64,000 nt of DNA from Phaseolus vulgaris (GCF_000499845.2 NC_023753.2:11821181-11885180), one strand, 5' to 3'. Counted from the stretch's first letter, positions 11,231-23,152 are shown. A program made the numbers and translations. The notes: generated by a model from the sequence alone, not told the origin.

Positions 11231-12530
11231 ACCATAACCCGTTTGTGCTCATTCTTCTCTTCCAACTGTTGTAAAGTCATTAATCCATCAAAACTAGATG
11301 AACTTCAAAATGAAATTGTTATCTTGTGTGAATTGGAGATGTTTTTTCCTCCATCTTTTTTTGACATCATGGTTCATCTAGTGGTGCTTCTGGTAAGAGA
11401 TGTTAGATTGTGTGGACAAGTGTACTTAAGATGGATGTATCCTGTTGAGTGGTATATGAAAATGTTGAAAGGTTATGTGTCTAGGGGCTTCAATGATTGA
11501 AAGGTACATAGCTGAAGAAAGTATTGAATTTTGTTCAGAGTACATGACAAAACCAAATCCAATAGGTCTTCCAGCTAATTAATGGCACCACAGGCGTTCT
11601 ACAAGTAAATGTTTACGTGGTGTGAATATTGTAAGCAAATCTGGACAAAAGTCTCGCAAGCACATTTGTACATATTGAATAACACAAATGAAGTTATACC
11701 TTACATAGAAGCTCATAAAGCCATTGTGAAGGCAAATAACCCAAGACAAGCAGAGAAATGGGTCTTGATGAAACATAATAGAACTTTCATGTCTTGGTTT
11801 AAAGACGAGGTGTTCAAGGATTCAACAACATCAAAGACCTTGACCTGGTTGGTTGCTGGATTGAAGTTTGATGTCATCTCATGTACAGCGTACGAAGTGA
11901 ATAATTGTATATTTTACACGAAGTCCATGGATGAAAAGAGTACAGTTCAAAATTCGGGTGTTACTCTTGAAACCAAGTCAATTCAGTTTTCGACTTCGAA
12001 AGATACAAATCCAATACTTGGATCAATGGCATACTATGGGTTTATAGAAGAGATATGGGAGGTTGACTACACTAAGTTTTCCATTCCAGTTTTCAAGTGC
12101 AAATGGGTTGACAATAAAAGTGGGGTTAAAATTAATGAATCAGGATTCACACTAGTGGATTTTCGAAAGATAGGGTATCGAGATGAGCCATTTATAATGG
12201 TTCAACAAGCATCTCAAGTTTTCTACGTGAAAGATCCTACGTCAGAACATTAGTATGTCGTTTTACACGAGAAAAAACAAGGGGAGGCCATAGATGATAT
12301 TGAAAATGGTGACCCCCGTTCATTCACACCAATGATAATTAATAAAGATGACGATGTACTTGATGATGTACATGCAACCCGTAAAGACCACAGTGAAGGA
12401 ATTTACATATGAACATTCAACCCACATGCAACCCGTAAATAAGCATTTTGAATTTTATGTATTATTTTTATATGATTATAATTCGATGCAGATTAACTAA
12501 TGTTTGTTACCTAATTTTTTTAACAGAGAC

Positions 12531-15417
12531 ATGGATGACGATCAAACCCCACTCAGACCTCGATCCAGACGATGCAGCAGAGGACCTACTAGATTGAAGC
12601 ATCTCGCATTGAGACGTGTTGCTGGTGAGAAGACACGTGTTGACATTGACGTCAACAGTGAAATGGCTTTTGGTCCTAAAGCAGATGAGTTTATGAGCTA
12701 TCTTGGAGTTGTTTATCGTTAGAGGCTCTCCATTTTGATTAATTCATGGGATGAGGTGTCAAAGGTCGATCGGAACATGATCTGGGAGGATGTTCTGGTA
12801 AGCTTTACATTTTGATATAATGCTTTTTAATATTCATTGATTAATTTTAATTTGATGATGTTATTTTCCAGGCAAACTTTGAAATTCTTGATGTGGAACC
12901 GCTTCGATCAAAGATTATATCCAATATCGAACTTAAATTTTGTACCTTTAAGTCAAGACTGACTTCGAGATACGTTTTTGGCGACCTTAAAGACGAAAAT
13001 TCATGTTTAAAGTACAAACATATTGATGAAGAGACATGACGTATTTTTAAAGAAAGCCGTCAAAGTGAGGCTTGCATGGTAAGTGAAGTAACTTAACTTT
13101 TTTTATTTATATAACATTAATAAGTTTATCTTATTTACTTCACTTTGTTTATTTCAATTATGACAGGATCTTCGGAAGAAAGCTCAAGAGATAGCTTTGA
13201 AGAATGTTACCCCGCACGTACTCTTTTGTTCGGGGTCTCGAAAACTTGAGCAAGCAATGATGGTGGAAAAGGAGCAATCTAAATAGGGGACGTCGTCTGA
13301 GAATGTGGAAACAGGGGTCACTTCTCCTCCATCACCACCTTTTCGCCATGAAAAATGGAAGAGGGCCCGAATTAAAAAGTCGGGTGCACCAAGTTCTGAG
13401 CAATCCAGGGTTATCATCGAAAAAAATGTAAGCTATTTTTAGTTATTTTCATTTATTTTAAAGCATTAATTATATTAAAAACTGATATGATTTTGTCTCT
13501 TGCAGGATTCCTTGGAATCCGACGGTAAATTTGTTGCTGAAGGTCGTCACGATATCCTGGTTGAAGCAATTGGACGACCTGAGCACTGTGGTCGTGTTCA
13601 TGTAGCTGGACAAGGGGTTGGAATTAAACTATATTTTGGAGTTTCATAATGACAGTCATCCTCCTCCTCCAAAGAGAGCGAAACTCAAATGAAGACTAAG
13701 ATACGTGAAGAATTAATGGAGGAGATGAGAAAGGAGACTGATCTGATGCGGCTAGAGATGAGAAAGGAGAATGATCGAATGCGACAAGAGTTTCTATCGC
13801 AACAACTTTGTGCTGAGTCGATTCAACCCCTTGTTAGTCTCACTCCCAAGAACACAAAGGGGAGTTGTGCGGCTCCTACAACATCAAGGGATGATATCAT
13901 TGGACAGACGAGGGAATGCGAGCTACTAGTAGCGGGCAACAAACTTCCTCGGGTGGTGGCCCTTGGAAAAGTCTATGAAGAGGCCACCACCTTACATAAC
14001 GTTCCTCTCTCCCCTGATGTGGCGAAGGTAACAGTTGAAAAAGTACGAGTACCTGATGCTCGTGTTCCACTACCTTCAGATGAGGTAACCACTGTGGCCG
14101 ATGCATTTCAGACATTCGTTGCCTGGCCCAGAGACCTCATTCGATTTATGCCCCAACCTCATGTAATAATTTCATTTCATTATATTAATTTTTATTTATA
14201 TTTATATATTACATATAATTTAATACAAATGTTCTTTATCTTGTAGAAACCTTTTCGGAAACCATGTCCAGAGAAGAAGCGTGAGGTTCCAGTTGACGAT
14301 CCTATAGCTTCCTTAGGTCTCATTGCTAGTCAGATTGGTAATGAACCTTTTGCAGTTCTGTGGGATGATACGTTTTTTTCAAATAAACACTGAACTGCCA
14401 TTGATGATGTACAACACAAATTTATTAGAATTTGTATCTGGGAAACAGGAGCTCAATATAAATATAATTCAATTTTTTATGATGTAAGTATCTTTACCTG
14501 TTATTTAATTTACTTTATGTTAAATTATTATTGATTATGCTTTAACTAATAACTTGTAGGTTTTTGCATGGAGTCTGTCTCACTAAGGGGAAGGAAAATG
14601 TGTATGGATTCTTAGATCCTGCATATACTAATCACGTTGGACCAAGGTCATATGAGACTCAAGCATACATCACTAACACCCTGTAAAAAGAGGGAAAAAA
14701 AAATTATTTGTGCCCTTATATTAATGAGTAAGTTTAATTATATGTCATCAATTATTACTATTTCATGTTTTAAATATTTACTAACTCTTTTCATGGATGA
14801 TATAGGCATCATTGGCAGTTACTTGTCTTATCAATGGTTGATAAGACTGTTGTGTGGTTTTGTTCCCTACACAAGAAGATACCCACAAATTTTAAGAATA
14901 TCATTGATACATAAGTACACTATAAACTTTACTTTGTATGTTACTAATTAACCATCTACTAACGAGGTTTTTTGTATTAACCAGTTCATGGCGTGGATAT
15001 AACATCCTAAATGGTCGATCCAGTTCAAATAATTTGAACTAGATAAAAATAAAGGTTTGTAATTTTTTTCTTTCTCTTATCATTGTTTATCAATATACTA
15101 ACTTTTACTTTTTATTGAATTATAGTGTAATAAACAACCAGGAAGCTATGAGTGTGGCTATTACATTATGCAATGGATGATTACCATTATAAGACTAGGT
15201 GATAAAACTGGTTGGAAAGAGGTAACATGATATGTTAAATCATTTTTATAATTCTTGAACATATATGTATCTAAAAACTAATTTATGTCAACAATATTTT
15301 GCAATGCAATTATTCACGGAAGAAATACCAATGAATTCAGAAGCCATGTCATATGTGAGACATTCTTGGTCCGCATATTTCATAAATTTTTATAACTCTA
15401 GGATAGCTGATCAATAG
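12531..15417 (+). pseudogene. CACTA second gene: Ulp1-like C48 protease with charged N-terminal region, pseudogene (copy 1)
   Basis: The exon structure parallels the intact-looking counterpart at 51858..48958: MDDDQTP start at 12531, donor GTAAGC near 12799, acceptor near 12870, and later exons reaching the Ulp1 domain. Catalytic-region motifs are readable: 'HHWQLLVLSMVDK' near 14808-14845 (His), 'VWFCSL' near 14854 and 'PGSYECGYYIMQWM' near 15139-15180 (Gln/Cys region). Damage includes GAG-to-TAG at 12721, TGG-to-TGA near 13038, frame changes near 13275 and 13650 and several more. The acidic/basic stretch 13689-13800 (EELMEEMRKETD, REDM-type heptads) is a probable coiled coil. The gene ends at TAG 15415-15417. 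Confidence 0.8.
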
Positions 15418-15574
15418 TGTAGGTTTTATATGTAATTTGATTACTTGTTTGTAATGTACATTTTGATTCTCTGAATTTATCTCTATATTTATGTATTTGT
15501 CTAGCTGGGTACATTTTGATCAATATACAGGTTAATTTATATGGTTTTGGGACAAAACAGATTGCACTAAAAAA

Positions 15575-15905
15575 AACCACTATTTACAAGTGCGGTTATT
15601 TACCAAAGCCGAATTTGTAAATCAAACGCATGATTTACAAATGCGGTTATTACCAAAGCCGCATTTGTAAATCACATTTACGAATGCGGCTATTACCATA
15701 GCCGCATTTGTAAACCCTAAACCCCTAAACCATCACCCCTCATTCAGAAGAATATACAAATGCGGCTATTTGAAATAGCCGCACTTATAAATAGTATTTA
15801 CAAATGCGGCTATATAGCCGCATTTGTATCTCTCTGATTTACGAATGTGTGCTGATCAAATGCGGCTCTATAGCCGCATTTGTAAATGTAAAATAACCGC
15901 ACTTG
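15575..15905. repeat. CACTA copy 1, right subterminal palindromic repeats
   Basis: Six successive inverted pairs of TTTACAAATGCGG...CCGCATTTGTAAA (some with one or two changes) fill this end, with loops of 4-14 bases. Together with 5695-5815 the element has about two hairpin units on the left and six on the right, the uneven layout often seen in CACTA elements. Confidence 0.85.
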
Positions 15906-15929
15906 ATTAGCATTTATGCGCTAGTGTGA

Positions 15930-17440
15930 GGTTAACAATGAACCTATAGTAGAACAACCACAAGAAATAGTATTAAGAAGATCTCAAAGAGAAAGAAAGT
16001 CTACTATTTTGAATGATTATGTGGTTTATCTAGGCATTGATAATGACTTAATTTCACTTTCAAAAGCCATCAATGGTGATAATTCAGATAAGTGGTTAAA
16101 TGCCATGAAAGATGAGCTTAAATCAATGGCACATAATGATGTATGGGACCTTATGAAATTGCCAGAAGGATGTAAGAGAGTTGGGTGTAAATGGGTCTTT
16201 AAGACTAAACGTGATTCTCATGGAAATATCGAACGTTATAAGGCCTGACTTGTTGCCAAAGGTTTTACTAAAAATGATGGCATTGATTATAAGGAAACAT
16301 TTTCACCTTCTTCTAAGAAAGATTCCTTTAGAATTATCATGACATTAGTAGCTCATTATGATCTTGAGTTGAATCAGATGAACTACCTTTTGAATGGGAA
16401 TTTATAAGAGGATGTTTATATGGACCAACCAGTGGGGTTAATTAAAGAAGGAAAGGAATACATGGTGTGTAAACTTAAGCAAGTTTATAATTCTAATTCT
16501 ATATGTTGATGATATCTTGCTTGCAACTAATGATCTTGTTCTATTAAGTGAGACTAAGAAGTTTTTCTTAATAACTTTGAAATGAAAGATATGGGTGAGG
16601 CATACTATGTGATAGGAATAAAAATATTCCGTGATAAATCACAAGGGTTGTCAGGCTTGTCTTAGAAAGCATATATTTAATAAAGTTTTCGAGAGATTCA
16701 AAATGGATAAATGTTCAGCATCTCCTGTTCTAATACAAAAATGAGACAAATTAAGTCTCATGCAATGTCTATAGAATGATTTGGAACAGAAACAGATGGA
16801 GAATATCCCTCATGCATCTATTGTTGGGAGTTTGATGTATGTTCAAACATGTACAAAACCGGATATTAGCTTTGCAGTTGGTATGCTTGATAGATACTAG
16901 AGTGATCCAGGATTAGATCATTGGAAAACTACAAAGAAAGTTTTAAGATACTTACAAGGGACAAAGAATCGCATGCTTATGTATAGGAATTCTAATTATC
17001 TTGAGGTGATTAGATGTATAGATTCAAATTTTGCTGATTTTATGGATACAAGAAAGTCCACATTTGGTTATGTGTATCTTTTAGCCAAATGATCGATTCC
17101 ATGAAAAAGTGTGAAGCAGTAAGTCATTGTTGCATCCACCATGGAGGCTGAATTTGTGGTATGCTTTGAGGCCACAGTTCAGGCTAATTGGTTGGGGAAT
17201 TTTATTTCAGGATTTGGAATTGTTAACAGTATAGCCAAGTTGTTCAGAATTTATTGTGATAATTTCGCAGTTGTCTTCTTTTCTCAAAAACACAAGTATT
17301 CGAAAGGTGTTAAACATATGGAATTAAATACTTTGTCGTTAAAGAGGAAGTTCAGAAACGTAGAGTGTCAATAGAACATATTAACATTGATCTTATGATT
17401 GTTGACCCTTTAACAAAAGGTTTACCGTCCAAACATTTAT
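15930..17440 (+). pseudogene. copia reverse transcriptase-RNase H, 3' part of the polyprotein, broken
   Basis: This continues the copia polyprotein directly after the CACTA insertion. It has 'LRRSQRERKS' in the linker, the RT start 'WLNAMKDELKSMAHNDVWDL' and 'GCKWVFKTKR' (16183-16212), a stop at 16247, the catalytic YVDDILLATND (16502-16535), then RNase H with 'MEAEFVVCFEAT' (17141-17176) and 'IYCDN'. About 50 codons between 'VCKLKQ' and YVDD are missing (junction near 16485). Several stops and frame changes follow. The product would copy element RNA into DNA; this copy is inactive. Confidence 0.85.
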
Positions 17441-17814
17441 TGCTCCTATTGAGAATATGGGCACTATGTCTACTAGTGAATGATGAATGTTGTTATTAAT
17501 GCTTATTTGACACTCTGGCTCATGGATATACAAAAGTTTCTGAAATCTATGTTTTCTACTTTATGTATATGCATGCAAATTATGGTGTGGAAAACAAACT
17601 ATGTTATTATTGATGAAAATGACATTATGTTTGAACCCATTATGGACTTCTCATTATAAAGTCATATTAGGGATAAAGGATGATATATGAGTACATGGAA
17701 GGAAATGTGTTGATTGAATGACATGTAACCACCATGACTCTTATTATTTTTTTATCCCTGATTTTGATTGATGATAAAACCAATTTACGTAAGGTCTTTG
17801 AATGTGTTATGATT

Positions 17815-17825
17815 AAGTGGGAGAA
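17815..17825 (+). other. Polypurine tract of the copia element
   Basis: AAGTGGGAGAA lies directly before the TGTTAG start of the right LTR. Plant copia elements use such a tract to start plus-strand DNA synthesis. Confidence 0.7.
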
Positions 17826-17945
17826 TGTTAGAAAGTTATGTAAATTAATTTTATAATGTGACTCATATATATGAAATAGATTTTGGACTTTGAGTATGAA
17901 TATGATTTAATAAAATAAAAGACTCATTGGTTAATGTGAGAAGTG

Positions 17946-17976
<31 letters not shown>

Positions 17977-18105
17977 TACCTAATGAAAAACTAATCTGAT
18001 GGGGATTGGGAAAGAATAGAAATAGGGTTCTATCTCTACAAAGAAGGTTGTCTCACTATTGACCATCAATAAAGGGTGTGACAATTTGAATGTTATGATT
18101 TTACA
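17826..18105 (+). repeat. 3' LTR of the copia element
   Basis: This starts TGTTAGAAAGTT and ends ATTTTACA. It matches the 5' LTR but lacks about 180 bp and has gained an (AT)n tract at 17947-17971. Confidence 0.82.
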
Positions 18106-18510
18106 GACTTTTTATAGTATATAGGTAGGTACAAACCTCCATTTATAAATCAATTTTATAAGGTTAAGTTATATTTTCTCCCACTTTTTAATATATTATC
18201 AAAGTCATTTAGAGTCCATTTAAGCAAGTTTTTGTTAGGTTAATCGGGCTACCCATTATTGGACCATGCATAAATATATAAGCACACATAGGAGTTGGAG
18301 GGTCTCGACATCATTTAGAATCTATTGTAGTAAGATTTTGTTGAGTTTATTAGGTTATCTCCTATCGGATCACGCATAATTATATAGTTTCACGCATAAG
18401 TTTAAGAGTCTTGAGATGAGGAAGTGTTGAATATATCGAAATAAAACTTTTTTTTATAATATAATTAAATACAAACTCCACCTTATAAATCAGTTTAATA
18501 AAATTGAATT
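18106..18510 (+). repeat. Decayed TRIM-type retroelement remnant
   Basis: Sequence immediately after the copia LTR resembles the TRIM at 60854-61485. Matching blocks are 'gacttttta.a.tatata..tgggt', 'cctc...tataaatc..ttttat..ggttaagtta', 'gg..accattg.accatgcataa.tatata' and 'cttgagatgagg'. The order is LTR part, internal part, then another LTR-like stretch near 18460-18500. Divergence is high. Confidence 0.55.
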
Positions 18511-21221
18511 AAGGTAAAAATGCATTATTTTTACTATCAATATATCCCATGTCTTACTTTTTTTTTTTTCTCGTATATTCTTATATCACATTCTTTTCAA
18601 GAGAAATAATATTCACAAGTTTACCTTTGTATAATTTATGTTTTCCAATAATATCCCTACAACATCCATGGTTATTTTCAAATGAACCTTGTGGATTTAC
18701 ATCTTATTGTTTACAGTTGCCTTCTCAATTTTAACTGAAAAACAACAGTGCAAAAAAGCCTGTTTTCTTTTTTATTTCATTATATAAAAATGATATAAAA
18801 AATGTAAAATAAAATGACAAAGAAATACCTTATTTTCCAACATTGGTAAATGGAAGTTAAACAGATGAAAAGAAAAAGGCGCACTTTGAATTTGAAGATG
18901 CAAGCATCAAGCATGCACGGTGCATATACATATGCAACATTAATTATCTTACCTAGGTTTTTGCAATCTTTCTTTATGGTTCCTTTTCAATCAACTTTTG
19001 ATGTAAAAAAAAAAAAAAAAAAAAGAGGGGAAGAAAAAGGAAAAGGTAAAAAGGCCTCAACGCAAAAGGCATATGAGCCTCGACCAAAGAACAATGCTGA
19101 TTATAACCAGACATTGTGAAAGTAAATTGCTTTTATTATTAATAACAATAACAATTTTCCCAGTTAGAAAATATGACACTGCTTAGAAGTTAAATGCATA
19201 TTTTCATCTCCTTCTATACCCAATTACAATGTTTTTTAAATATATTATTCTCTAAATCAAAATTATATCAAATATAATTATTTTTAACATATCTAAAAGG
19301 CTCACTTAGAAATTGAGGTGAAAAATATTTTAGTATCAAAAAAATAATAATAAAATATTTTCTTTTTAGTAGGTTCAAGAAAAAAAGAGTTTGGTATCAG
19401 CAAATAAAAAACGGAAGTAATTATTGTTGAACTCCTTGATGTTTTAGACTCACTTATAATTAAATATGAAAATTTGTACGTGAGAAAATGATATATAATA
19501 AGTTATGAGTTATATTTTTATAACATGATATATTTATGTCTTTCATGGAATTTGTGTTTTTGATTTATTTGGTAATTTAATATTTAAGCTTTATGAGTAG
19601 AATATAATGTGTCATAAGTAAAAGTGGTGTGAAATATAAGTAGGGTAAGGGGGGTAAAAGGTAAAAGAGGGAGGTAATCATGGTAAAAACAGAGGGTCTG
19701 AAAAATGTTTGGTAGTATGAGTTTGTAGTTGGTCTGAAAAGGCAAAAGAGAGGCCTTTGGGTGAAACCCCAAAAACAGCAGCACTTATCAGTGTGCCTCC
19801 ATCGTAACTCCCACTCACTCCAACCTCTTTCTGCCCTCTTATTCCTCACCCCACACATTTTTTTCCCCTTTTTTTACTACATTTACAAGTTTACAAAAGC
19901 TTACTAGGATTAATCAAACTATTTAAATATCATTTAGACAAAAATCATAAATCAAGATATAGGAAATCAAATCGATAAAAAATATGCTAGAACATTGCAA
20001 AAACATAAAGAAAATAAAAATATATTTTTATTAATGGATTATTTCACTTCGGAATCGATCATGCTCTTTTGTTTCACACCCTCCTAATTTATTACTGTCA
20101 GAAAACAATATATATTGTCAGTGAAAAACGCACCTTCAAAGTTCAATTATTTCTTATTTTTCTATATCTTTTTACCCTATCAAACAAATATGATCATTTA
20201 TTTTTCCTCTCTTTTTTTTTTCTCTCTTTATTTGTAGCACACAGAAAAGAATATAAAAGAAACATGAAATAAATAAATAAAACAGAGAAATAAATTTTTT
20301 GAAGTTGTATTTTTTAAAAGGACAAAGGATGTTTACGTTTAAAAATCATAACACTCAATTATAAACCACCAAGAATCCATTGTTTTTATTTATTTATTTT
20401 GCATTTCTGATTTATGGAGGAAAAATGGTTTGGTAGTTTTGAATACCATAGTTCTATCTAACACGAGTATGCTAAATAACTAATGTTATTAATTTATTAT
20501 TATAAATTATATAGATATGGATTGAAACTACAATATTGACGGAAACTATAAACATTTTTTTGAGATCATACACATTCATAGTAAAAATATATACTTAACA
20601 TTACATTATAATAATATAATAATATTTAAAATTAAAAAATTAATTAGATATAATTAAAATATTATTATATTGGTTTGTGTAATATCAGTTCTCCTTTTTA
20701 TATGTTTTGATCAAATGCAAACTTTTTTTCTCTCATTTTCACACAACCAACTTTGTCTTTATTCTCATTCTCTTATATCTATTTCTCCAATATTTTTGAC
20801 TTAGCATAGGGTTCTGTAAGTATTATAATGTATGCAATAATATGGTGAGTGTCTATATGCAAAGTAAAGAACAATAAAATCTGTGTCTGCTCTTGTCTGC
20901 ATGTCCCTTTTCTCATCTCGTCTGCACTCAGACTCACTGATTACTCTCCAGTCTCGACTATCCCCGTTACGTTACACTCTTTCTCTCTCTCTCTCTCTCT
21001 CTCTGAATATCTCAGCAAAAGTAGCATCGATAGAAAACGTCCTTTTAAGTTGATAAGACTGCCACTTGAAACCTTTAATGCAGGAACCTTAGCTTTCATT
21101 TCACTGTTTGTCTCGCACTCCTTTTCTTCCACGTACCACAGACAACGTACAATCTTTTAATGGATCAATCCAAGTCCTAATTACAACCAAAAATAAAAGC
21201 CTACAAAACACCTACATTGCA
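18511..21221. other. Intergenic sequence with no recognised gene
   Basis: AT-rich DNA with homopolymer runs (A18 near 19005-19022) and a (CT)n microsatellite at about 20978-21004, which lies downstream of the WIP gene. The only distinct patch is 19600-19860, richer in G and C, with CT-rich sequence near its right edge; I cannot assign it. Short ORFs here are low-complexity and not supported. Confidence 0.6.
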
Positions 21222-22598
21222 TTATTTCAAACTAAAATCAACCATTTCCCTCTCATCTTCACTGCCTCTTTCTCCACCCAAGCTGTGTGGAGCATGCCCA
21301 TTACCGAAGGCACGGACATGGTCTTTGAGGGACCGCTTGTGCTTGAAATCAGAACCACAGATGCAGAACCAAAGCTTCCCACAATTCTTCTCGTGTGTTC
21401 TCCAATCCCCTCTCACTGCAAATGCCTTCCTACACTTCCTGCACTCGAATGGCTTCCCTCCGTGCTTCCTTTTGTAGTGTGTTTGGAGGGTCCTGAAATC
21501 CTTCAGTGGCCTTGACCTTGGATAGTTTATGTTGTTTCTGCAACCCTCTTCACAGCAGTAGCAGGGAATCCTCAGCATCGAAGAACCTGCTTTTGACCCT
21601 CTCAGTGACTCCGTCCCTTTCCTATACTCTGATCCATGTCCCCACATGTGCATCTATATTTGTAACAATGTGTTAAACCACTTCATGTCATATTATTAGT
21701 TATATTATAATAATGTTAGTATATATAACAATTATTCATTCTCCAAATTCATATATTTTAGAATTAGATGCAGCAAAACACAGAGTTCTGCTTTGCATTT
21801 GGTTAATTTTAAAAATACAACATATAAATACACTGGACATGGATTTGAGATATGTTAAATGAGAAAATAGTTTACGTACACTCAATTTAAAGATTTTTTA
21901 ATCTTATTTAATCGTAAGTTCGTATGATAAGTATGCTTACCTTTATGCTAATTAACAAACACTATTACAACTTTTATCTAACTTGACTTCTTTTATTTTT
22001 CAAATGATTCATGATCTTAAATTCCACTTTCAACAGAAAAAGGCAAGGGTTACCTTTTCACTGCGTGTATATACTATTTGTTATCAGCAAGAGGGCCTAA
22101 AGGATAATATATATGTGTGTGTGTAAGACCTTAACGATAAGAAAGTACTATATTTTTTGAGATTATTAATCTGATTCTACATACACAAAATTACTGCACT
22201 AGCTAAGCTAAGTAGTTCAGTTTCAGCTGTTACTGACTAACCTGCATGTTGTTGAAACGGGTGAAGGTTTTGTTACAGACTGTGCAAGAGAATTGAGTGG
22301 GTCCAATAAGGATTTGTTGAGTAGTAGGGATCCAATATGGACCATGAATCGGAGTGGAAGAAGGTTTGCTAACGGTGGTGGGAAGGCCAATGTGGAGGGC
22401 AACTGTTACACCACTCAGATCATCAGAGCTAGGGTTTTTCTGATTCATAGCAGAAGAGTGTTTTGGGTTAGAGAGTTTGGATTTGTGGTGGCAAGGAGGG
22501 CCAAGAGAGAGGGAAATGGAATCTTCATTGCCAACCTGGTCAGCTTCTAAGAAGGCACTATCAGATGATATGCAGGAGAAAGAGTATGGTTTGTGCAT
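21222..22598 (-). CDS. WIP-family C2H2 zinc-finger transcription factor (two exons)
   Basis: Exon 1 runs 22598..22242 (119 codons, ATG start) and ends NNMQ at a CAG|GTTAGT donor. The intron is 22241..21654 (588 bp, acceptor ATATAG). Exon 2 is 21653..21222 (143 codons plus stop). The 262-residue product has the WIP signature: [18 protein letters not shown] leading into finger 1 (C105, C108, H121, H125, split by the intron), then the four-finger block with 'CYCCEEGC', '[17 protein letters not shown]', '[15 protein letters not shown]' and '[14 protein letters not shown]'. The N-terminal part is acidic and serine-rich with a 'SISLSLG' stretch. WIP proteins (TT1, NTT, DOT5 and relatives) are nuclear regulators of cell fate and seed-coat or vascular development. 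At 262 residues it is shorter than the usual 300-380, mainly at the N-terminus. The finger block ('[11 protein letters not shown]', 'RAFGNGH') looks closest to the NTT/WIP2 side, but the clade is uncertain. No lesion is visible. Confidence 0.9.
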
Positions 22599-22717
22599 GG
22601 TGTTATGGTTGATGGTTGGACAGTGCAGATAAGATAATATTATAAGACGAGAGAGAGAAGTGAGGGAGAGGGTTGAGTTTTTGATTGAGAAATTGTAAGT
22701 GGAGGGGACAAGAAAAG

Positions 22718-22731
22718 GCCATAAATAAACA
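22718..22731 (-). promoter_or_regulatory. Candidate TATA box of the WIP gene
   Basis: On the minus strand GTTTATTTATGGCC lies about 125 bp before the ATG. It is followed by a CT-rich leader typical of plant 5' untranslated regions. This is the best TATA-like element in view; the transcription start is not shown. Confidence 0.35.
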
Positions 22732-22739
22732 ATTTTGTA

Positions 22740-23152
22740 TGTGTCTGTGTTTACCTTTTATTCTAAGCAATGATATTCACCCGATCAATACCTTTTATTT
22801 ATTTAGAGAGTTAAATTTTTAAACTTTTACAATGTAGAATTATTAAATTTTTATTTGTAAATAAAAATTGTACTTAGAAATTCAACCCAACTTTCTTTTC
22901 TTATTACATTATATTGCTTAAGTTTGGATAAATAGTACCATTAAGATAGGTACCGGTTAAAATATCAATTAATAAGTAATTAATAAGTGAAGAGTTACAT
23001 TAAAAATTAGGGAAGAATATATTTTTACACATTCTGATAATCATAATCAATATCAACTGTCTCTTCGTATTGTAAAGTTGACAAAATATATCATGTATAA
23101 AGTTTGTCGTTGTTTAACAATGTTACTTTTGATGATTTTCAAAATTTGACTT
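22740..23152. other. Upstream region of the WIP gene, nothing recognised
   Basis: AT-rich sequence between the WIP promoter and a small CACTA element. Any distal control elements of the WIP gene would lie here; none could be named. Confidence 0.5.

Larger units (their letters stand above)
6445..12412 (+). pseudogene. TNP2-type CACTA transposase, pseudogene (copy 1)
   Basis: The start ATG at 6445 (MDRNWMNSIRIS) matches the start of copy 2. The gene is broken by a solo LTR at codon 12. It resumes at 7674 with the Transpos_assoc domain (RCPCVNCLN, 'HGELL'), then has a 1-base loss near 7889, a 2-base loss near 8166 and another frame change near 8618. The Transposase_21 core follows (GMNPYGNMSTNHSSWP, then 'CTINDFPTYGNLSGY'), with a stop near 9161. 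The 'RHCIDVMHVEKNV' motif is at 9241-9280. A second solo LTR sits at 9643-11230. The DUF4218-like (11243-11500) and DUF4216-like (11609-12253) parts end at a TGA at 12410-12412. A complete protein would be about 1,060 residues; it would bind and cut the element's ends in the nucleus. This copy cannot make it. Confidence 0.88.
5625..15926 (+). mobile_element. CACTA (En/Spm-type) DNA transposon, copy 1, damaged, with two nested solo LTRs
   Basis: The left end reads CCCTAGTGCAAAA (first A of CACTA mutated to C) and the right end reads ...GCGCTAGTG. The copy is flanked by the 3-bp duplication TGA at 5622-5624 and 15927-15929. Its first 60 bp match the reverse complement of the right end of the element at 48448-56354, including the block TTTATTTAGTGCGGC. 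It carries a TNP2-type transposase pseudogene, then a Ulp1-protease pseudogene, with palindromic subterminal repeats at both ends. Without the two solo LTRs it is about 7.5 kb, close to the 7.9 kb of copy 2. Confidence 0.93.
2232..18105 (+). mobile_element. Ty1/copia LTR retrotransposon, split by a nested CACTA element
   Basis: Both LTRs begin TGTTAGAAA. The left LTR is followed by a tRNA-iMet-type primer-binding site and the right LTR is preceded by the purine tract AAGTGGGAGAA. Gag, protease, integrase, reverse transcriptase and RNase H pieces lie in the standard copia order on the plus strand. Removing the CACTA insertion (5625-15926 plus one TGA) leaves about 5.57 kb, a normal copia length, and the pol reading then runs from the integrase tail into reverse transcriptase. 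The 5-bp flanks (GTTTA left, GACTT right) do not match, so one side has probably been rearranged. Many stops and internal deletions show the element is dead. Confidence 0.88.

Noticed and set aside
20941..21160. ORFs on both strands next to the WIP gene
   Set aside because: They run through a (CT)n microsatellite, which gives open frames without coding meaning.
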